Positions 18,774 to 26,810 of a stretch of 64,000 bases of DNA are shown piece after piece. Origin of the DNA: Cyclobacteriaceae bacterium (GTDB taxonomy: Bacteria; Bacteroidota; Bacteroidia; Cytophagales; Cyclobacteriaceae). Below the pieces are notes generated by a model that was given only the letters and a program-made list of their open reading frames with translations, had not been told where the DNA came from and did not search any database. Positions within the stretch are counted from its first letter, which is position 1. Each line of letters starts with the position of its first letter. The position numbers and the translations under genes were made by a program. The stretch spans positions 1 to 64,000 of the forward strand of contig JAHBUB010000007.1 in NCBI GenBank assembly GCA_019638285.1, given 5' to 3'.

Positions 18774-19829
18774 TTACACCCCCTCTTCAATATGAAACAG
18801 ATGGTTCAGCCTTTGCTGCCCTTTGCGATCCATCAGCAAAACCATATAATCTCCTTTTTCTATCAATACGGACCCCTCAGGGTTTTTTAACATTTTTCGT
18901 TTTCCATCTACCATCTTTACTAACCCAATCAATACTACATTGCTTTCCTTTTTTAAATCAAAAAAGGCTTTGTCATAATACATCCCGGCCATGGGATTAC
19001 CTTCTCTCACCTGGAGTTGCTTCATGTCATAATCATCATCAGAATGAGCATAAGCAATAATCTCCTCACTAAAAAGCGCCACATCCGGTTCGTAAATGTA
19101 ACTGGCAAGTAACTTAGCTGAGATTTCGTTTTTTGAAATGGCATAAGTAACACCTGCATGATGAAAGGTACTCTTCAGGTTTCCGTTATCCAGAGTTACT
19201 ACATAATTCAGATTACTAAAATGTTTTTTCATCTCAATAATATAGACCAGTTTTTCGGTATCATCATGGAGATTGATAAATACGATCGAGGCTTTTCGGA
19301 TATTTGATTTCTCCATCAAATCGAAGTTATTGTAATCAGAATAAAGTATATAAATTTCATTGGTAGTATAAAATTCTCGAATGATGTCTATATCATGTTT
19401 TTCTTTTGTGATAATAGCCACCTTTTTTCCTGCAGCGATCAAATGACCAATCACCGATTGGCTAAAATCATTCCATCCGATAATAATCACATGGTTTTCA
19501 AAGTTTGTTCCGTTTAATCCCATAGCTTTATTTTCTTTAACTGTCCTCATTACATTCGTAATCTGGCCAATAACAAATCCATAAATTCCCAAACTCGATA
19601 GTAGGAACACAAATCCCAACATACGGCCTGCATAAGTCACCGGAACAAGGTCTCCGTAACCCACTGTGGTCATTGTAGCAATAGCATACCAAACTCCATC
19701 CTGTATTGAAATAATTCTTGCGTTTGGCGCTCCTGATTCAAGCTCCAGCATTAAAAAAACTAGAAAGGTATACACTAAAAATAATGCAGCAATGGTAAAG
19801 ACTGTCTTCCTGTAAATCTTTTGTTTCAT
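18774..19829 (-). CDS. Potassium channel with RCK (TrkA-N) regulatory domain
   Basis: 351 residues. One transmembrane helix (about 9-29), a pore loop with the selectivity filter TVGYGD (55-60), a second helix (about 69-90), then a cytoplasmic RCK domain starting ENHVIIIGWNDFSQSVIGHL, a Rossmann-type nucleotide-binding fold, and a TrkA-C-like end. This is the MthK-type two-helix architecture. It would conduct K+ across the inner membrane, gated by a ligand. Its 5' end faces the BlaI/M56 operon. A candidate promoter on its strand (TTTG, 18-base spacer, TAGTTTAG) has a BlaI-type dyad inside the spacer. Confidence 0.92.
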   Translation of the reverse strand: MKQKIYRKTVFTIAALFLVYTFLVFLMLELESGAPNARIISIQDGVWYAIATMTTVGYGDLVPVTYAGRMLGFVFLLSSLGIYGFVIGQITNVMRTVKENKAMGLNGTNFENHVIIIGWNDFSQSVIGHLIAAGKKVAIITKEKHDIDIIREFYTTNEIYILYSDYNNFDLMEKSNIRKASIVFINLHDDTEKLVYIIEMKKHFSNLNYVVTLDNGNLKSTFHHAGVTYAISKNEISAKLLASYIYEPDVALFSEEIIAYAHSDDDYDMKQLQVREGNPMAGMYYDKAFFDLKKESNVVLIGLVKMVDGKRKMLKNPEGSVLIEKGDYMVLLMDRKGQQRLNHLFHIEEGV

Positions 19830-19889
19830 GGGAAAAATGTGGGCTTAAGTACGATAAAAGAATACTGAAATAAAAATTTGCAATATTTT

Positions 19890-19919
19890 CTAAACTACAT
19901 ACGAAATATTTCGTACAAA
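19890..19919 (-). promoter_or_regulatory. Candidate promoter of the potassium channel gene
   Basis: On the minus strand TTTG (complement of 19916-19919) is followed after 18 bases by TAGTTTAG (complement of 19890-19897), one mismatch from TAnnTTTG. The palindromic operator 19900-19915 lies almost entirely in the spacer, so a bound repressor would block it. Confidence 0.45.
19900..19915. promoter_or_regulatory. BlaI-type operator 1 (perfect 16-bp palindrome)
   Basis: TACGAAATATTTCGTA is its own reverse complement. It lies upstream of a BlaI/MecI-family repressor gene and shares the arm pattern TACGAA/TTCGTA with the second dyad at 19958-19973. It sits in the spacer of the divergent channel promoter and eight bases before the rightward -33 box. 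Confidence 0.75.
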
Positions 19920-19922
19920 TAG

Positions 19923-19954
19923 TTTGGAGTATAAAATTAGGTGTAGTAAACTTG
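19923..19954 (+). promoter_or_regulatory. Candidate promoter of the BlaI/M56 operon
   Basis: TTTG (19923-19926), a 20-base spacer and TAAACTTG (19947-19954, one mismatch to TAnnTTTG) fit the Bacteroidota promoter pattern. The predicted transcription start, about seven bases on, falls inside operator 2. Confidence 0.5.
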
Positions 19955-19957
19955 AAG

Positions 19958-19973
19958 TACGAATACATTCGTA
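19958..19973. promoter_or_regulatory. BlaI-type operator 2
   Basis: TACGAAT-AC-ATTCGTA has two perfect 7-base arms around a 2-base centre, the same geometry as operator 1. It overlaps the predicted start of transcription and ends 16 bases before the repressor ATG, ideal for autorepression. Confidence 0.75.
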
Positions 19974-19989
19974 TTAAATAAATCAGAGC

Positions 19990-20370
19990 ATGTCAACTGC
20001 GAAGCCTACAAAAAAAGAACTTGAAATATTGCATGTACTGTGGGAAAAAGGTCCATGCAGCGTAAAAAACGTGCATGAGCAAATGGGGGGAGATCAGAAT
20101 AACGGGTATACCACCATCCTTAAGTTTTTACAAATCATGCTTGAAAAGGGTATTGTTTCCAGACAGAAAAGCGGCAAACTTCATTTGTACAAAGCCATTG
20201 CTAACAAAGAGAATACAAAACAACAGATGGTTGACAAAATAATTGATACCGTTTTTGAAGGTTCAGCTTCTCAATTGGTGATAAGTGCTTTGGGCAACAA
20301 CAAATCCTCAAAGGAAGAATTGAAAGCCATTAGAAAATACCTTGATGAATTAGAAGAAGGAAAACAATGA
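19990..20370 (+). CDS. BlaI/MecI/CopY family transcriptional repressor
   Basis: 126 residues. The N-terminal winged helix reads PTKKELEILHVLWEKGPCSVKNVHEQM, then GYTTILKFLQIMLEKGIV for the recognition helix and wing region, as in BlaI and MecI. The C-terminal helices serve dimerisation, and such repressors are inactivated by cleavage when the partner M56 sensor fires. The gene overlaps the M56 gene by four bases (ATGA), so the two are translationally coupled. Two dyads upstream suggest autoregulation and control of the divergent channel gene. The target signal is unknown. Confidence 0.93.
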   Translation: MSTAKPTKKELEILHVLWEKGPCSVKNVHEQMGGDQNNGYTTILKFLQIMLEKGIVSRQKSGKLHLYKAIANKENTKQQMVDKIIDTVFEGSASQLVISALGNNKSSKEELKAIRKYLDELEEGKQ

Positions 20371-22262
20371 ACTACTTCTTAACCGATATGATAAAATATG
20401 CTTTGGGCTGGACCTTGCTCCACACGTTATGGCAAGGTGCTATCATTTTTGGTTTAACAAAAACAATGCTGTCGTTTATTTCTGACCGAAATGCACGCCT
20501 AAGATATGCGGTAAATTGTATGTCATTGTTCTTAATTATATCAGGTAGCATCCTTACATTTTCATACTTATATTCCAGCCCTCTATCCATTGCTTCTTCC
20601 TTCAAAATAGAATTTACTGACTTTACACCTCCTGCCCAGATTACTATTAAAGATGCAGAGAGCTTCCTGGCAATTGTAAGCAATGCCATCAATGATAAAA
20701 TGGTTTGGATAGTTACCACCTGGATTGTTGGGATGTTCTTATTCTCTGCACGTTTCTTTATTGGATTGCTTTACATTCAACAATTAAAAAGAAAGGTGAT
20801 TGCAGTGAGTGCTGAATGGGAACAGAAAATGAAAAAAATAGCCATGCAAATGGGTGTCGTCCGTGTGGTTCGCCTGGGAGAATCCATTCACATCAGCAAA
20901 CCTGTGATACTGGGATATGCAAAACCGGTTGTTCTTCTACCGCTGGGACTTTTAACCGGATTGCCCACTGCGCAGATTGAAACGATCTTGTTACACGAGC
21001 TTTCTCACATCAAACGACATGATTTTCTGGTCAACATCATTCAGTCAATTATAGAAGTTATTCTTTTCTTCAATCCATTTGTTTGGATGATTTCTGAAAT
21101 GATTCGTAAAGAAAGAGAGCATTGCTGTGACGATCAGGTAGTAAGTAGAGGTTCGAGTCGAATTGAATATGCAAGGGCATTAGCGCAGCTTGAGGAAGTA
21201 AACCAACATGGTACACCTGCGTTCGCCCTTGCCCTAAATAAAAATAAATTTCATGTATTTAACAGGATAAAGAGAATTATGGAAACATCACAAAATCATA
21301 GTAAGGCAAAACCAATCATTATGGTCGCCTTAATTGCAATAGGATTATTGAGTGCCTCATGGCTAACCATCGATTCAAACGAAGATGCTGTTTACAGCAA
21401 AGCATCAGACCCCTCCTCTTTAGTGGCAGATACCATTATTCAAAAAGACAAGGGCAAGACAAAGGAGGGCAAATCAGCTACCTACTCACGCAAAGTGATC
21501 ACTACTTACGATAAGGATGGAAGACCGCATAAAGAAGTAACGGAAGATTTTGAAGGGGATGAAGAATTAAGACCACTTCTCTCTGATTCCGGTCATCTTA
21601 GTTTTAGTGTACCCGCTGTGCCTGGTATCCCAACATTACCTATGATACCTGCAGTCCCATCCATACCCGCTATCCCTGCCATTCCGGATGTTCCGTTTCA
21701 CATGGGGCACACCTATCGTTTTGATGGAGACACCCTACCGAACCATTTCTTCTCACCGGAAGATTCCGAGAAGTGGGAGGAATTTAGCCATGAAATGGAA
21801 AAGCGGTTTGAGGATTTTGGCGTTGATAATAAAGAATTTGGTCGTATGATGGAAGAGTGGGGCGAGAGGTTTGGTGATAATTTTCAATTTCACTTCAATG
21901 AAGATTTTGCAGATCAATTAGAGGCATTGTCCGATCGGCTGAAAGGCATGGACTTCAATCATGATTTTGAGTTCAAATTCCAGGATAACTTTAATGACAT
22001 GGAAGAGCACCTGAACAAAGCGAAAGAAAAAATAAAAGAACACGAGTCTGAATTAAATAAAGCTGAAGGACGTATGAAAGAATTTGAAAAGGTCCTTCAG
22101 GATCAACTCATAAAAGATGGATACCTGAAGAAAGGAGAGAAAGTAGAGTCTGTGAACTGGGGAGACGGTAAGCTATTTGTGAATGGAATTAAGATAAAAG
22201 ATAAGGACATTCAAAAATATAAGGAACTTTCTGAGAAATATTTCAACGGAAATCACAGATAA
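20367..22262 (+). CDS. M56 family (BlaR1-like) membrane metallopeptidase with unusual C-terminus
   Basis: 631 residues. Several transmembrane helices in the first 330 residues surround a cytoplasmic zinc peptidase core with HELSH (His210, Glu211, His214), as in BlaR1/MecR1. After a last helix (about 315-330, [17 protein letters not shown]) the extracytoplasmic part has no penicillin-binding motifs. Instead it has a Pro-rich run with regular Pro spacing every third residue ([18 protein letters not shown] and on), an acidic/aromatic stretch (about 450-540) and a Lys/Glu coiled-coil-like end. It should sense an unknown signal and inactivate the BlaI-like repressor encoded with it. It is not a beta-lactam sensor by sequence. 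Confidence 0.9.
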   Translation: MNYFLTDMIKYALGWTLLHTLWQGAIIFGLTKTMLSFISDRNARLRYAVNCMSLFLIISGSILTFSYLYSSPLSIASSFKIEFTDFTPPAQITIKDAESFLAIVSNAINDKMVWIVTTWIVGMFLFSARFFIGLLYIQQLKRKVIAVSAEWEQKMKKIAMQMGVVRVVRLGESIHISKPVILGYAKPVVLLPLGLLTGLPTAQIETILLHELSHIKRHDFLVNIIQSIIEVILFFNPFVWMISEMIRKEREHCCDDQVVSRGSSRIEYARALAQLEEVNQHGTPAFALALNKNKFHVFNRIKRIMETSQNHSKAKPIIMVALIAIGLLSASWLTIDSNEDAVYSKASDPSSLVADTIIQKDKGKTKEGKSATYSRKVITTYDKDGRPHKEVTEDFEGDEELRPLLSDSGHLSFSVPAVPGIPTLPMIPAVPSIPAIPAIPDVPFHMGHTYRFDGDTLPNHFFSPEDSEKWEEFSHEMEKRFEDFGVDNKEFGRMMEEWGERFGDNFQFHFNEDFADQLEALSDRLKGMDFNHDFEFKFQDNFNDMEEHLNKAKEKIKEHESELNKAEGRMKEFEKVLQDQLIKDGYLKKGEKVESVNWGDGKLFVNGIKIKDKDIQKYKELSEKYFNGNHR

Positions 22263-22323
22263 GAAATTATAGAGATTATAGGGATAGCTAATGTGAAACA
22301 TAACAAATTTTATATCATCAAGA

Positions 22324-22764
22324 TTAACGCTGGCTACTTTCATCACACTCTTTTAAAATTTTTGTTACCTCCTTCACATCAATGATTCCCTGCTCATGGG
22401 TCCAAGAGTTGTAAATAAAAGTAGCTATTTCTGCAATCTCAAGATCGGTAAGCGTGGGGATACCTGGCATGGGCTGATTATAACTTTTACCGTTTACTAT
22501 CAGTTCTCCACTTTTACCATTTTTAATTAAACAGATTACCTCTGATAAGTGCTGATCCATGTAATCTGATTGATCAAGAGGAGGATAAAGTAAGCCTAAT
22601 CCCTTTCCGGATTTCTGATGACAATTGCTGCAATGAGTCGTGTACAATTGTTCTCCTTCAACAAAATATTGTTGATACTTAACCGACTTGTTGGATGTAT
22701 TTCCAGGATTGCAACCGCTAAGCTCAATTATTATTATAATAAATAAAAAAGGAAGCCTATTCAT
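22324..22764 (-). CDS. Single-haem cytochrome c lipoprotein
   Basis: 146 residues. A signal sequence ends in a lipobox (ELSGC, Cys18), so it is anchored in a membrane. The haem site is CSNCH (Cys45, Cys48, His49), and a Met in QPMPGIP is the likely sixth ligand. The segments YPPL..SDY, VNG..Y and FIYNSW are shared with the second cytochrome at 32665, so the two are paralogues. Its start overlaps the end of the SCO1-family gene by eight bases on the same strand, indicating a joint operon. It probably accepts electrons in the periplasm for a terminal oxidase or reductase (inference). Confidence 0.92.
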   Translation of the reverse strand: MNRLPFLFIIIIIELSGCNPGNTSNKSVKYQQYFVEGEQLYTTHCSNCHQKSGKGLGLLYPPLDQSDYMDQHLSEVICLIKNGKSGELIVNGKSYNQPMPGIPTLTDLEIAEIATFIYNSWTHEQGIIDVKEVTKILKECDESSQR

Positions 22765-23368
22765 GCACCTTTCTCAAACGGTTGATGTCCTCCAACAAAC
22801 GATTTACATCATCTTCTTTTGTCCCGTCATACTTTCCCCTGATACGTTGATCTTTGTCGATCAATAAAAATGCTCCACTGTGGATAAACCCATCAGGCTC
22901 TGACTTATCTTCCATGGCCGTAGCAAAATAACTGGTTTGTGCTATTTTATAAATAGAGTCTTGGGCACCCGTCACAAAATGCCATCGATCACTGGATACT
23001 CCCAGTCTTTTGGCAAATTCATGAAGCAACGCTACGGTATCATATTTCGGATCAATGGTATGCGAAAGAAGTTTTACATCCGGCATATTGGCCGTGGCTT
23101 CATATACACGCAGCATCTGTGTTTTCATAATGGGACAAATAGTACGGCATGTGGTAAAAAAGAAGTCAGCCACATAAATTTGATCTTTGAATGTGTCATT
23201 GGTAACAATGGCACTGTCCTGATCCACAAACTGAAACTTTGCAATCTTGTGGTATACGGTGTCTCCATTTACTACTTCCCGTTGTCCAAAAATCGGAAGC
23301 GGTTTTTCAGTTTTAGTACAACTCGAAATCAACCCTACAACTGCTATAAATAAAACTAACCTTCTCAT
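22757..23368 (-). CDS. SCO1/SenC family copper-binding thioredoxin-fold lipoprotein
   Basis: 203 residues with a lipobox (LISSC, Cys17). The copper-binding motif CxxxC is TCRTIC (Cys74 and Cys78), and the distal His ligand is His163 (GFIHSG). The fold is thioredoxin-like (QIYVADFFFTTC). SCO proteins deliver copper to the CuA site of cytochrome c oxidase or act as thiol reductases. It pairs here with a cytochrome c gene, consistent with respiratory chain assembly, though no oxidase subunit lies in this window. An 8-base overlap ties it to that gene. A GATATTTG element is about 24 bases upstream of its ATG on the same strand. Confidence 0.93.
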   Translation of the reverse strand: MRRLVLFIAVVGLISSCTKTEKPLPIFGQREVVNGDTVYHKIAKFQFVDQDSAIVTNDTFKDQIYVADFFFTTCRTICPIMKTQMLRVYEATANMPDVKLLSHTIDPKYDTVALLHEFAKRLGVSSDRWHFVTGAQDSIYKIAQTSYFATAMEDKSEPDGFIHSGAFLLIDKDQRIRGKYDGTKEDDVNRLLEDINRLRKVHE

Positions 23369-23402
23369 TTTTTCTATTATTATAAATACACAAATATCCT
23401 TT

Positions 23403-24206
23403 CTACTGAAACGATTCTACCTCCACGTCATCACCTTCTGCCACTTCCAGGTAATTCCTGGCCACCAAATTCTGGCCAAAATTAATCTTATTACCCACCT
23501 TCCTAAAAGTAGCTAATGTAGCCGAAGGCTCAATCCCCTTTCCTCCGGTGTCCTGATTTATTGTTGGGATTGCACACCTCGCACATAGTTTTACTCCTGT
23601 AAATTCGTTCGATCCTATTTTAAAATTTTTCCAACCATCCTCTTCAAATGGCTTACCCTTATCAAAAACAAAGTTGGGGCGAAAACGATTCATTGGAAGA
23701 GGTACCTCCAACTTTGAATTCAATTCATCAAGAGAGCTTTGACCAATAATAAGAAAGGGAAACCCATCTGCAAATCCAACTTGCTCACCATGAGTAGCAA
23801 AGTCTTTATCTACCATTCTCTCATTCTCCTCTGGGAAAAAGATCAATTTACATTTCACTCCAGCTCTTTCTGAAAACCATCGATTGAATTCTTTCCCAAG
23901 TTCTACTCCCTCAACCACATCATTCCAAATAGTAACTTTCACCTCAGCTAACTTATTTTCCCACTGAGGATGAATTGGTATATCAATTGTATCACTTTTA
24001 TAGGTAATCTTGAATACGCCCTCTCCAAATGATATCTTAAACAAAGCCAATTGTGGAAACACACGTTGTGTAATAAAACGATTGTTCTCATCCACTAGCA
24101 TGTACCTGCGGTCGTTCTCCAATCCCTTAGGCATTACCCTGGCTGTTTGCAATCTTATTCCTCCAAGTGATTTGACTGGGTAAATCCAAATTTCGGTAAG
24201 CTTCAT
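23403..24206 (-). CDS. MOSC domain protein with N-terminal MOSC_N beta barrel
   Basis: 267 residues from the Met at 24206 (MKLTEIWIYPVKSLGG), preferred over an upstream extension to 24254 because the family begins exactly with this strand. The N-terminal half has the MOSC_N pattern (YPVKSLGG, GLENDRRYMLVDE, RFITQR). The C-terminal MOSC domain has CARCAIPTINQDTG with the conserved Cys. Relatives include YcbX and mARC, which bind molybdenum cofactor and reduce N-hydroxylated bases. It lies 34 bases upstream of the SCO1 gene on the same strand. Molybdenum-cofactor genes also occur at 35-37 kb. Confidence 0.92.
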   Translation of the reverse strand: MKLTEIWIYPVKSLGGIRLQTARVMPKGLENDRRYMLVDENNRFITQRVFPQLALFKISFGEGVFKITYKSDTIDIPIHPQWENKLAEVKVTIWNDVVEGVELGKEFNRWFSERAGVKCKLIFFPEENERMVDKDFATHGEQVGFADGFPFLIIGQSSLDELNSKLEVPLPMNRFRPNFVFDKGKPFEEDGWKNFKIGSNEFTGVKLCARCAIPTINQDTGGKGIEPSATLATFRKVGNKINFGQNLVARNYLEVAEGDDVEVESFQ

Positions 24207-24349
24207 TATATCGGAGACATTTTTAAAATAACGCCACAAACTTAATGATTGCAAGCCGCTTCCCCACTCATAAATGAATTTTTACTGTTCTGTGTACCCT
24301 GCTCCTATTTTTAGAATAAAAAAGTCGTTTCGTGGGCCAAAAGCGATAA

Positions 24350-24955
24350 TTACTTTCTGAGTTTCTCAAGCATCTCCTTAGGCAAATCTTCTTCCGTATC
24401 CACATCGGTTAGTAACGGCAATACTTGGTACGTTAAACCAAGGCGATCAAAATCATTGATAGTCTCCATCGCAACGGTAGAAGTACTCCATTCTTTATTT
24501 TTAAAAAAATCAGAGACAAACTTCTTCATCCCTAACAAATAGTATCCTCCATCTTTTGCCGGACCAATAACCGCATCCATTGTTTTCAGCGTGGTAAAAC
24601 TCTCATTCAAAATATCTTCTGATAGTTCGTAGCAATCCGATCCGATCACACAAACAGAATGATAACCCTTTTCAAAACCGTGCTTTACTGCGTGTTCAAT
24701 TCTTTGCCCCAATGTTTCACCCTTCTGAATTTGCTTTTGATATCGTTCATTGAGCCAATTATCTTCCCTATCGATATAATCCGAATAGCAAACCACTTTA
24801 TCGACCTTAAGAGGTGTGGTGATGACCTGGGTATGATTTACCAGTTTCAAATAAACCGCCAATGCCTTGTCGTCACCTAACGTGGCCGCCAGCCTTGTTT
24901 TCACTTTTCCTAATTCAGGGTTGCGATAAAAAATAATTAATAGTTTCTTTTGCAC
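24350..24955 (-). CDS. DUF2064 / TIGR04282-type glycosyltransferase-like protein
   Basis: 201 residues from a GTG start (24955), five bases after the rhodanese stop. The frame continues up to 25000, but the extra residues (MVILVTAWHKS) overlap the rhodanese gene and precede the family start. Motifs are KVKTRLAATLGD near the N-terminus, IGSDCYELSEDIL (the DxD-like site) and GPAKDGGYYLLGM, all typical of TIGR04282, which is annotated as arsenosugar-biosynthesis glycosyltransferase. The fold is that of a nucleotide-sugar or SpsA-type transferase. It is the last gene of the leftward seven-gene run. The arsenosugar name comes from the family, not from this context. Confidence 0.88.
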   Translation of the reverse strand: MQKKLLIIFYRNPELGKVKTRLAATLGDDKALAVYLKLVNHTQVITTPLKVDKVVCYSDYIDREDNWLNERYQKQIQKGETLGQRIEHAVKHGFEKGYHSVCVIGSDCYELSEDILNESFTTLKTMDAVIGPAKDGGYYLLGMKKFVSDFFKNKEWSTSTVAMETINDFDRLGLTYQVLPLLTDVDTEEDLPKEMLEKLRK

Positions 24956-24960
24956 GGGTG

Positions 24961-25464
24961 TCAGTATACTTTTATGCCACGCTGTAACCAGGATGACCAA
25001 CTGCGCGAGTAAGTATGAACACTATCGGTTGACCGTTTCTGTTTATTTAATAGAGGTCTTCCTTCGTTGGCCCATTGAAATATTCCGCCATAAAGATTCT
25101 TCACATTGGTGAACCCCATATCCAGCAACTTTTCACCAATACGCTCGCTGCGATAGCCCACCGAGCAATAAACAATGATTTCAGCATCCCGATCAATCTG
25201 TGCTACGTCATTGAATTTAAATTCATTATAGTTAACAAATACAGCTCCAGGTATATGACTTACTAAATACTCTTCAGGCGCACGGGTGTCCAGCAGTACA
25301 ATATGTCTCCATGCATCCATTTTAATTTTAAGATCGGAGGGCTTGATCTGGGGAACCGTATTTTTATAGAGTGAATCAAGTTTCCTGTCATAGGCTGTTT
25401 GCGCCTGTAGAGCAGGTATTACAGTTAAAACAAATGCTATTAAGATAAACACCTTCTTCTCCAT
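24961..25464 (-). CDS. Secreted single-domain rhodanese
   Basis: 167 residues with a signal peptide (MEKKVFILIAFVLTVIPALQAQ). One rhodanese domain: LLDTRAPEEYLVSHIPGAVFVNY, then the active-site loop YCSVGYRSE with the nucleophilic Cys, then NLYGGIFQWANEGRPL. It may carry or transfer persulfide sulfur outside the cytoplasm. Its first 25 bases overlap the end of the upstream GT-C gene, so it belongs to the same transcript. Role in that cluster is unclear; the same position in related clusters would be informative. Confidence 0.92.
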   Translation of the reverse strand: MEKKVFILIAFVLTVIPALQAQTAYDRKLDSLYKNTVPQIKPSDLKIKMDAWRHIVLLDTRAPEEYLVSHIPGAVFVNYNEFKFNDVAQIDRDAEIIVYCSVGYRSERIGEKLLDMGFTNVKNLYGGIFQWANEGRPLLNKQKRSTDSVHTYSRSWSSWLQRGIKVY

Positions 25465-26810
25465 ATCAATTCATACACAAGATAACCAATCACAATAACA
25501 TACTCCAACGCGGTTAGGTAAAGGTTTTCTAAAAACCCACTGGGGGTGTATCCCGCGTAAGTCAAAAAAATCAACGCACTCCAAATCACTACAAAACGAT
25601 AGGAAGTAAAAACAGAAAGCATTAACAAAGTAGTAATGTACCAGGGGTGTAATGTGGTGGTAAATAAAAAATAGACAAGTATGATCCACATCATCACCAG
25701 TGGAATTTCACCTACATCCTGAGAGAATTTATAAATGCGATTTTTGAAACTCCATTTTCCACCACTGTAAATAGATTTGAATGGGCAAAGTGCAATAAGC
25801 AGCATAACGATTGTGGATAGAAGACCAAGCTTCCATCCCACAGTTTGAATGATGTTGTAGCCATACATCCAATAGCCAAACTCACGCACCAGATAATATA
25901 TACTGGCATTGAATTCAAAACTTTTAAAATATAAGCCAAAGCTTTCGCCAAATCCATGCAATGTTTCTGAATCCAAAAATGCCAAAAACAAAATAGCAGA
26001 CATCAACGTTATCGCTAAATAAAATTGTACTGATTTTTTTATTCCCATCCGAATGAGAAACAACGGCAAGAAAATAATAGGTAATAGTTTAGCAGCAATC
26101 GAAAGGGCAAAGGCAACGCCAGCCAGCCAGATTCGTGATTTCACCAGTAAATAAATAGAAAGAAGAATAAAAAATATAACAAAAGCTTCGAAATGGAGGT
26201 TTCCCGTCAATTCCAATATCGCCAAAGGATTAAGCGCATAGATCAATATATTTTTTGAATCAATTTTAAATTGAGTCAACAATGTTCGGATTAGGAATAA
26301 CGTCCCAATCTCTGCCACAATAATAAAACCCCTCATTATGATAACGCTACCAAGGATTGACTGAGGTGAAAAAAACACTGAAATCCAAAATATGAGCTGT
26401 GCAAAAGGCGGGTAAACAGTAAAGTATTCTGGACTGTTTAAACGACTGTAAAGTGATTGATTGATGCCCGGGATATTAAAATCATTTTGTAAATAAACCC
26501 CAGGAAGCTCCGCAAACGGATGGTATCCACCTGCAATAAGTCGACCGTCCCAAATAAACCGATAGAAGTCGTCAGACAAAGATGGGATAGCGGCTATTAG
26601 TGAAAGCCTGAATAGAATTGAAACAATTATCCAAGCATTTATTTCTTTATCGGATACCGTTTCTAAAACCCATAGGTAAACACCAAACAACAGAAAGTAT
26701 AAAACAAAAAGTTGTGTCGTTTCATGGCGAGGCACAAGATATGCCATCACCCCATAGACCATCAATGAAATTAAAAATAGAAAATACAATAAAGGCTTTT
26801 GCCTAAGCAT
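25440..26810 (-). CDS. Polytopic membrane glycosyltransferase of GT-C type (mannosyltransferase-like)
   Basis: 456 residues with about a dozen hydrophobic helices. The first periplasmic loop has SLSDDFYRFIWDGRLIAGGYHPF, which carries the acidic pair expected of GT-C enzymes, and a later loop has YFTVYPPFAQ, a common GT87/mannosyltransferase signature. Such enzymes take a sugar from a polyprenyl-phosphate carrier and add it to a lipid or protein on the outer face of the membrane. The preceding genes encode enzymes that could make the carrier-linked sugar. It overlaps the upstream GT2 gene by 8 and the downstream rhodanese gene by 25 bases. Acceptor unknown. Confidence 0.82.
   Translation of the reverse strand: MLRQKPLLYFLFLISLMVYGVMAYLVPRHETTQLFVLYFLLFGVYLWVLETVSDKEINAWIIVSILFRLSLIAAIPSLSDDFYRFIWDGRLIAGGYHPFAELPGVYLQNDFNIPGINQSLYSRLNSPEYFTVYPPFAQLIFWISVFFSPQSILGSVIIMRGFIIVAEIGTLFLIRTLLTQFKIDSKNILIYALNPLAILELTGNLHFEAFVIFFILLSIYLLVKSRIWLAGVAFALSIAAKLLPIIFLPLFLIRMGIKKSVQFYLAITLMSAILFLAFLDSETLHGFGESFGLYFKSFEFNASIYYLVREFGYWMYGYNIIQTVGWKLGLLSTIVMLLIALCPFKSIYSGGKWSFKNRIYKFSQDVGEIPLVMMWIILVYFLFTTTLHPWYITTLLMLSVFTSYRFVVIWSALIFLTYAGYTPSGFLENLYLTALEYVIVIGYLVYELIWRRRCLS

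Noticed and set aside
18758..19060. 100-residue rightward open frame opposite the potassium channel gene
   Set aside because: It is the antisense of the channel's RCK domain, has no conserved features and begins at the terminator after clpB.
20367..22262. Beta-lactam resistance sensor BlaR1
   Set aside because: The peptidase core fits, but the C-terminal half shows no SxxK, SxN or KTG motifs and no beta-lactamase gene is adjacent.
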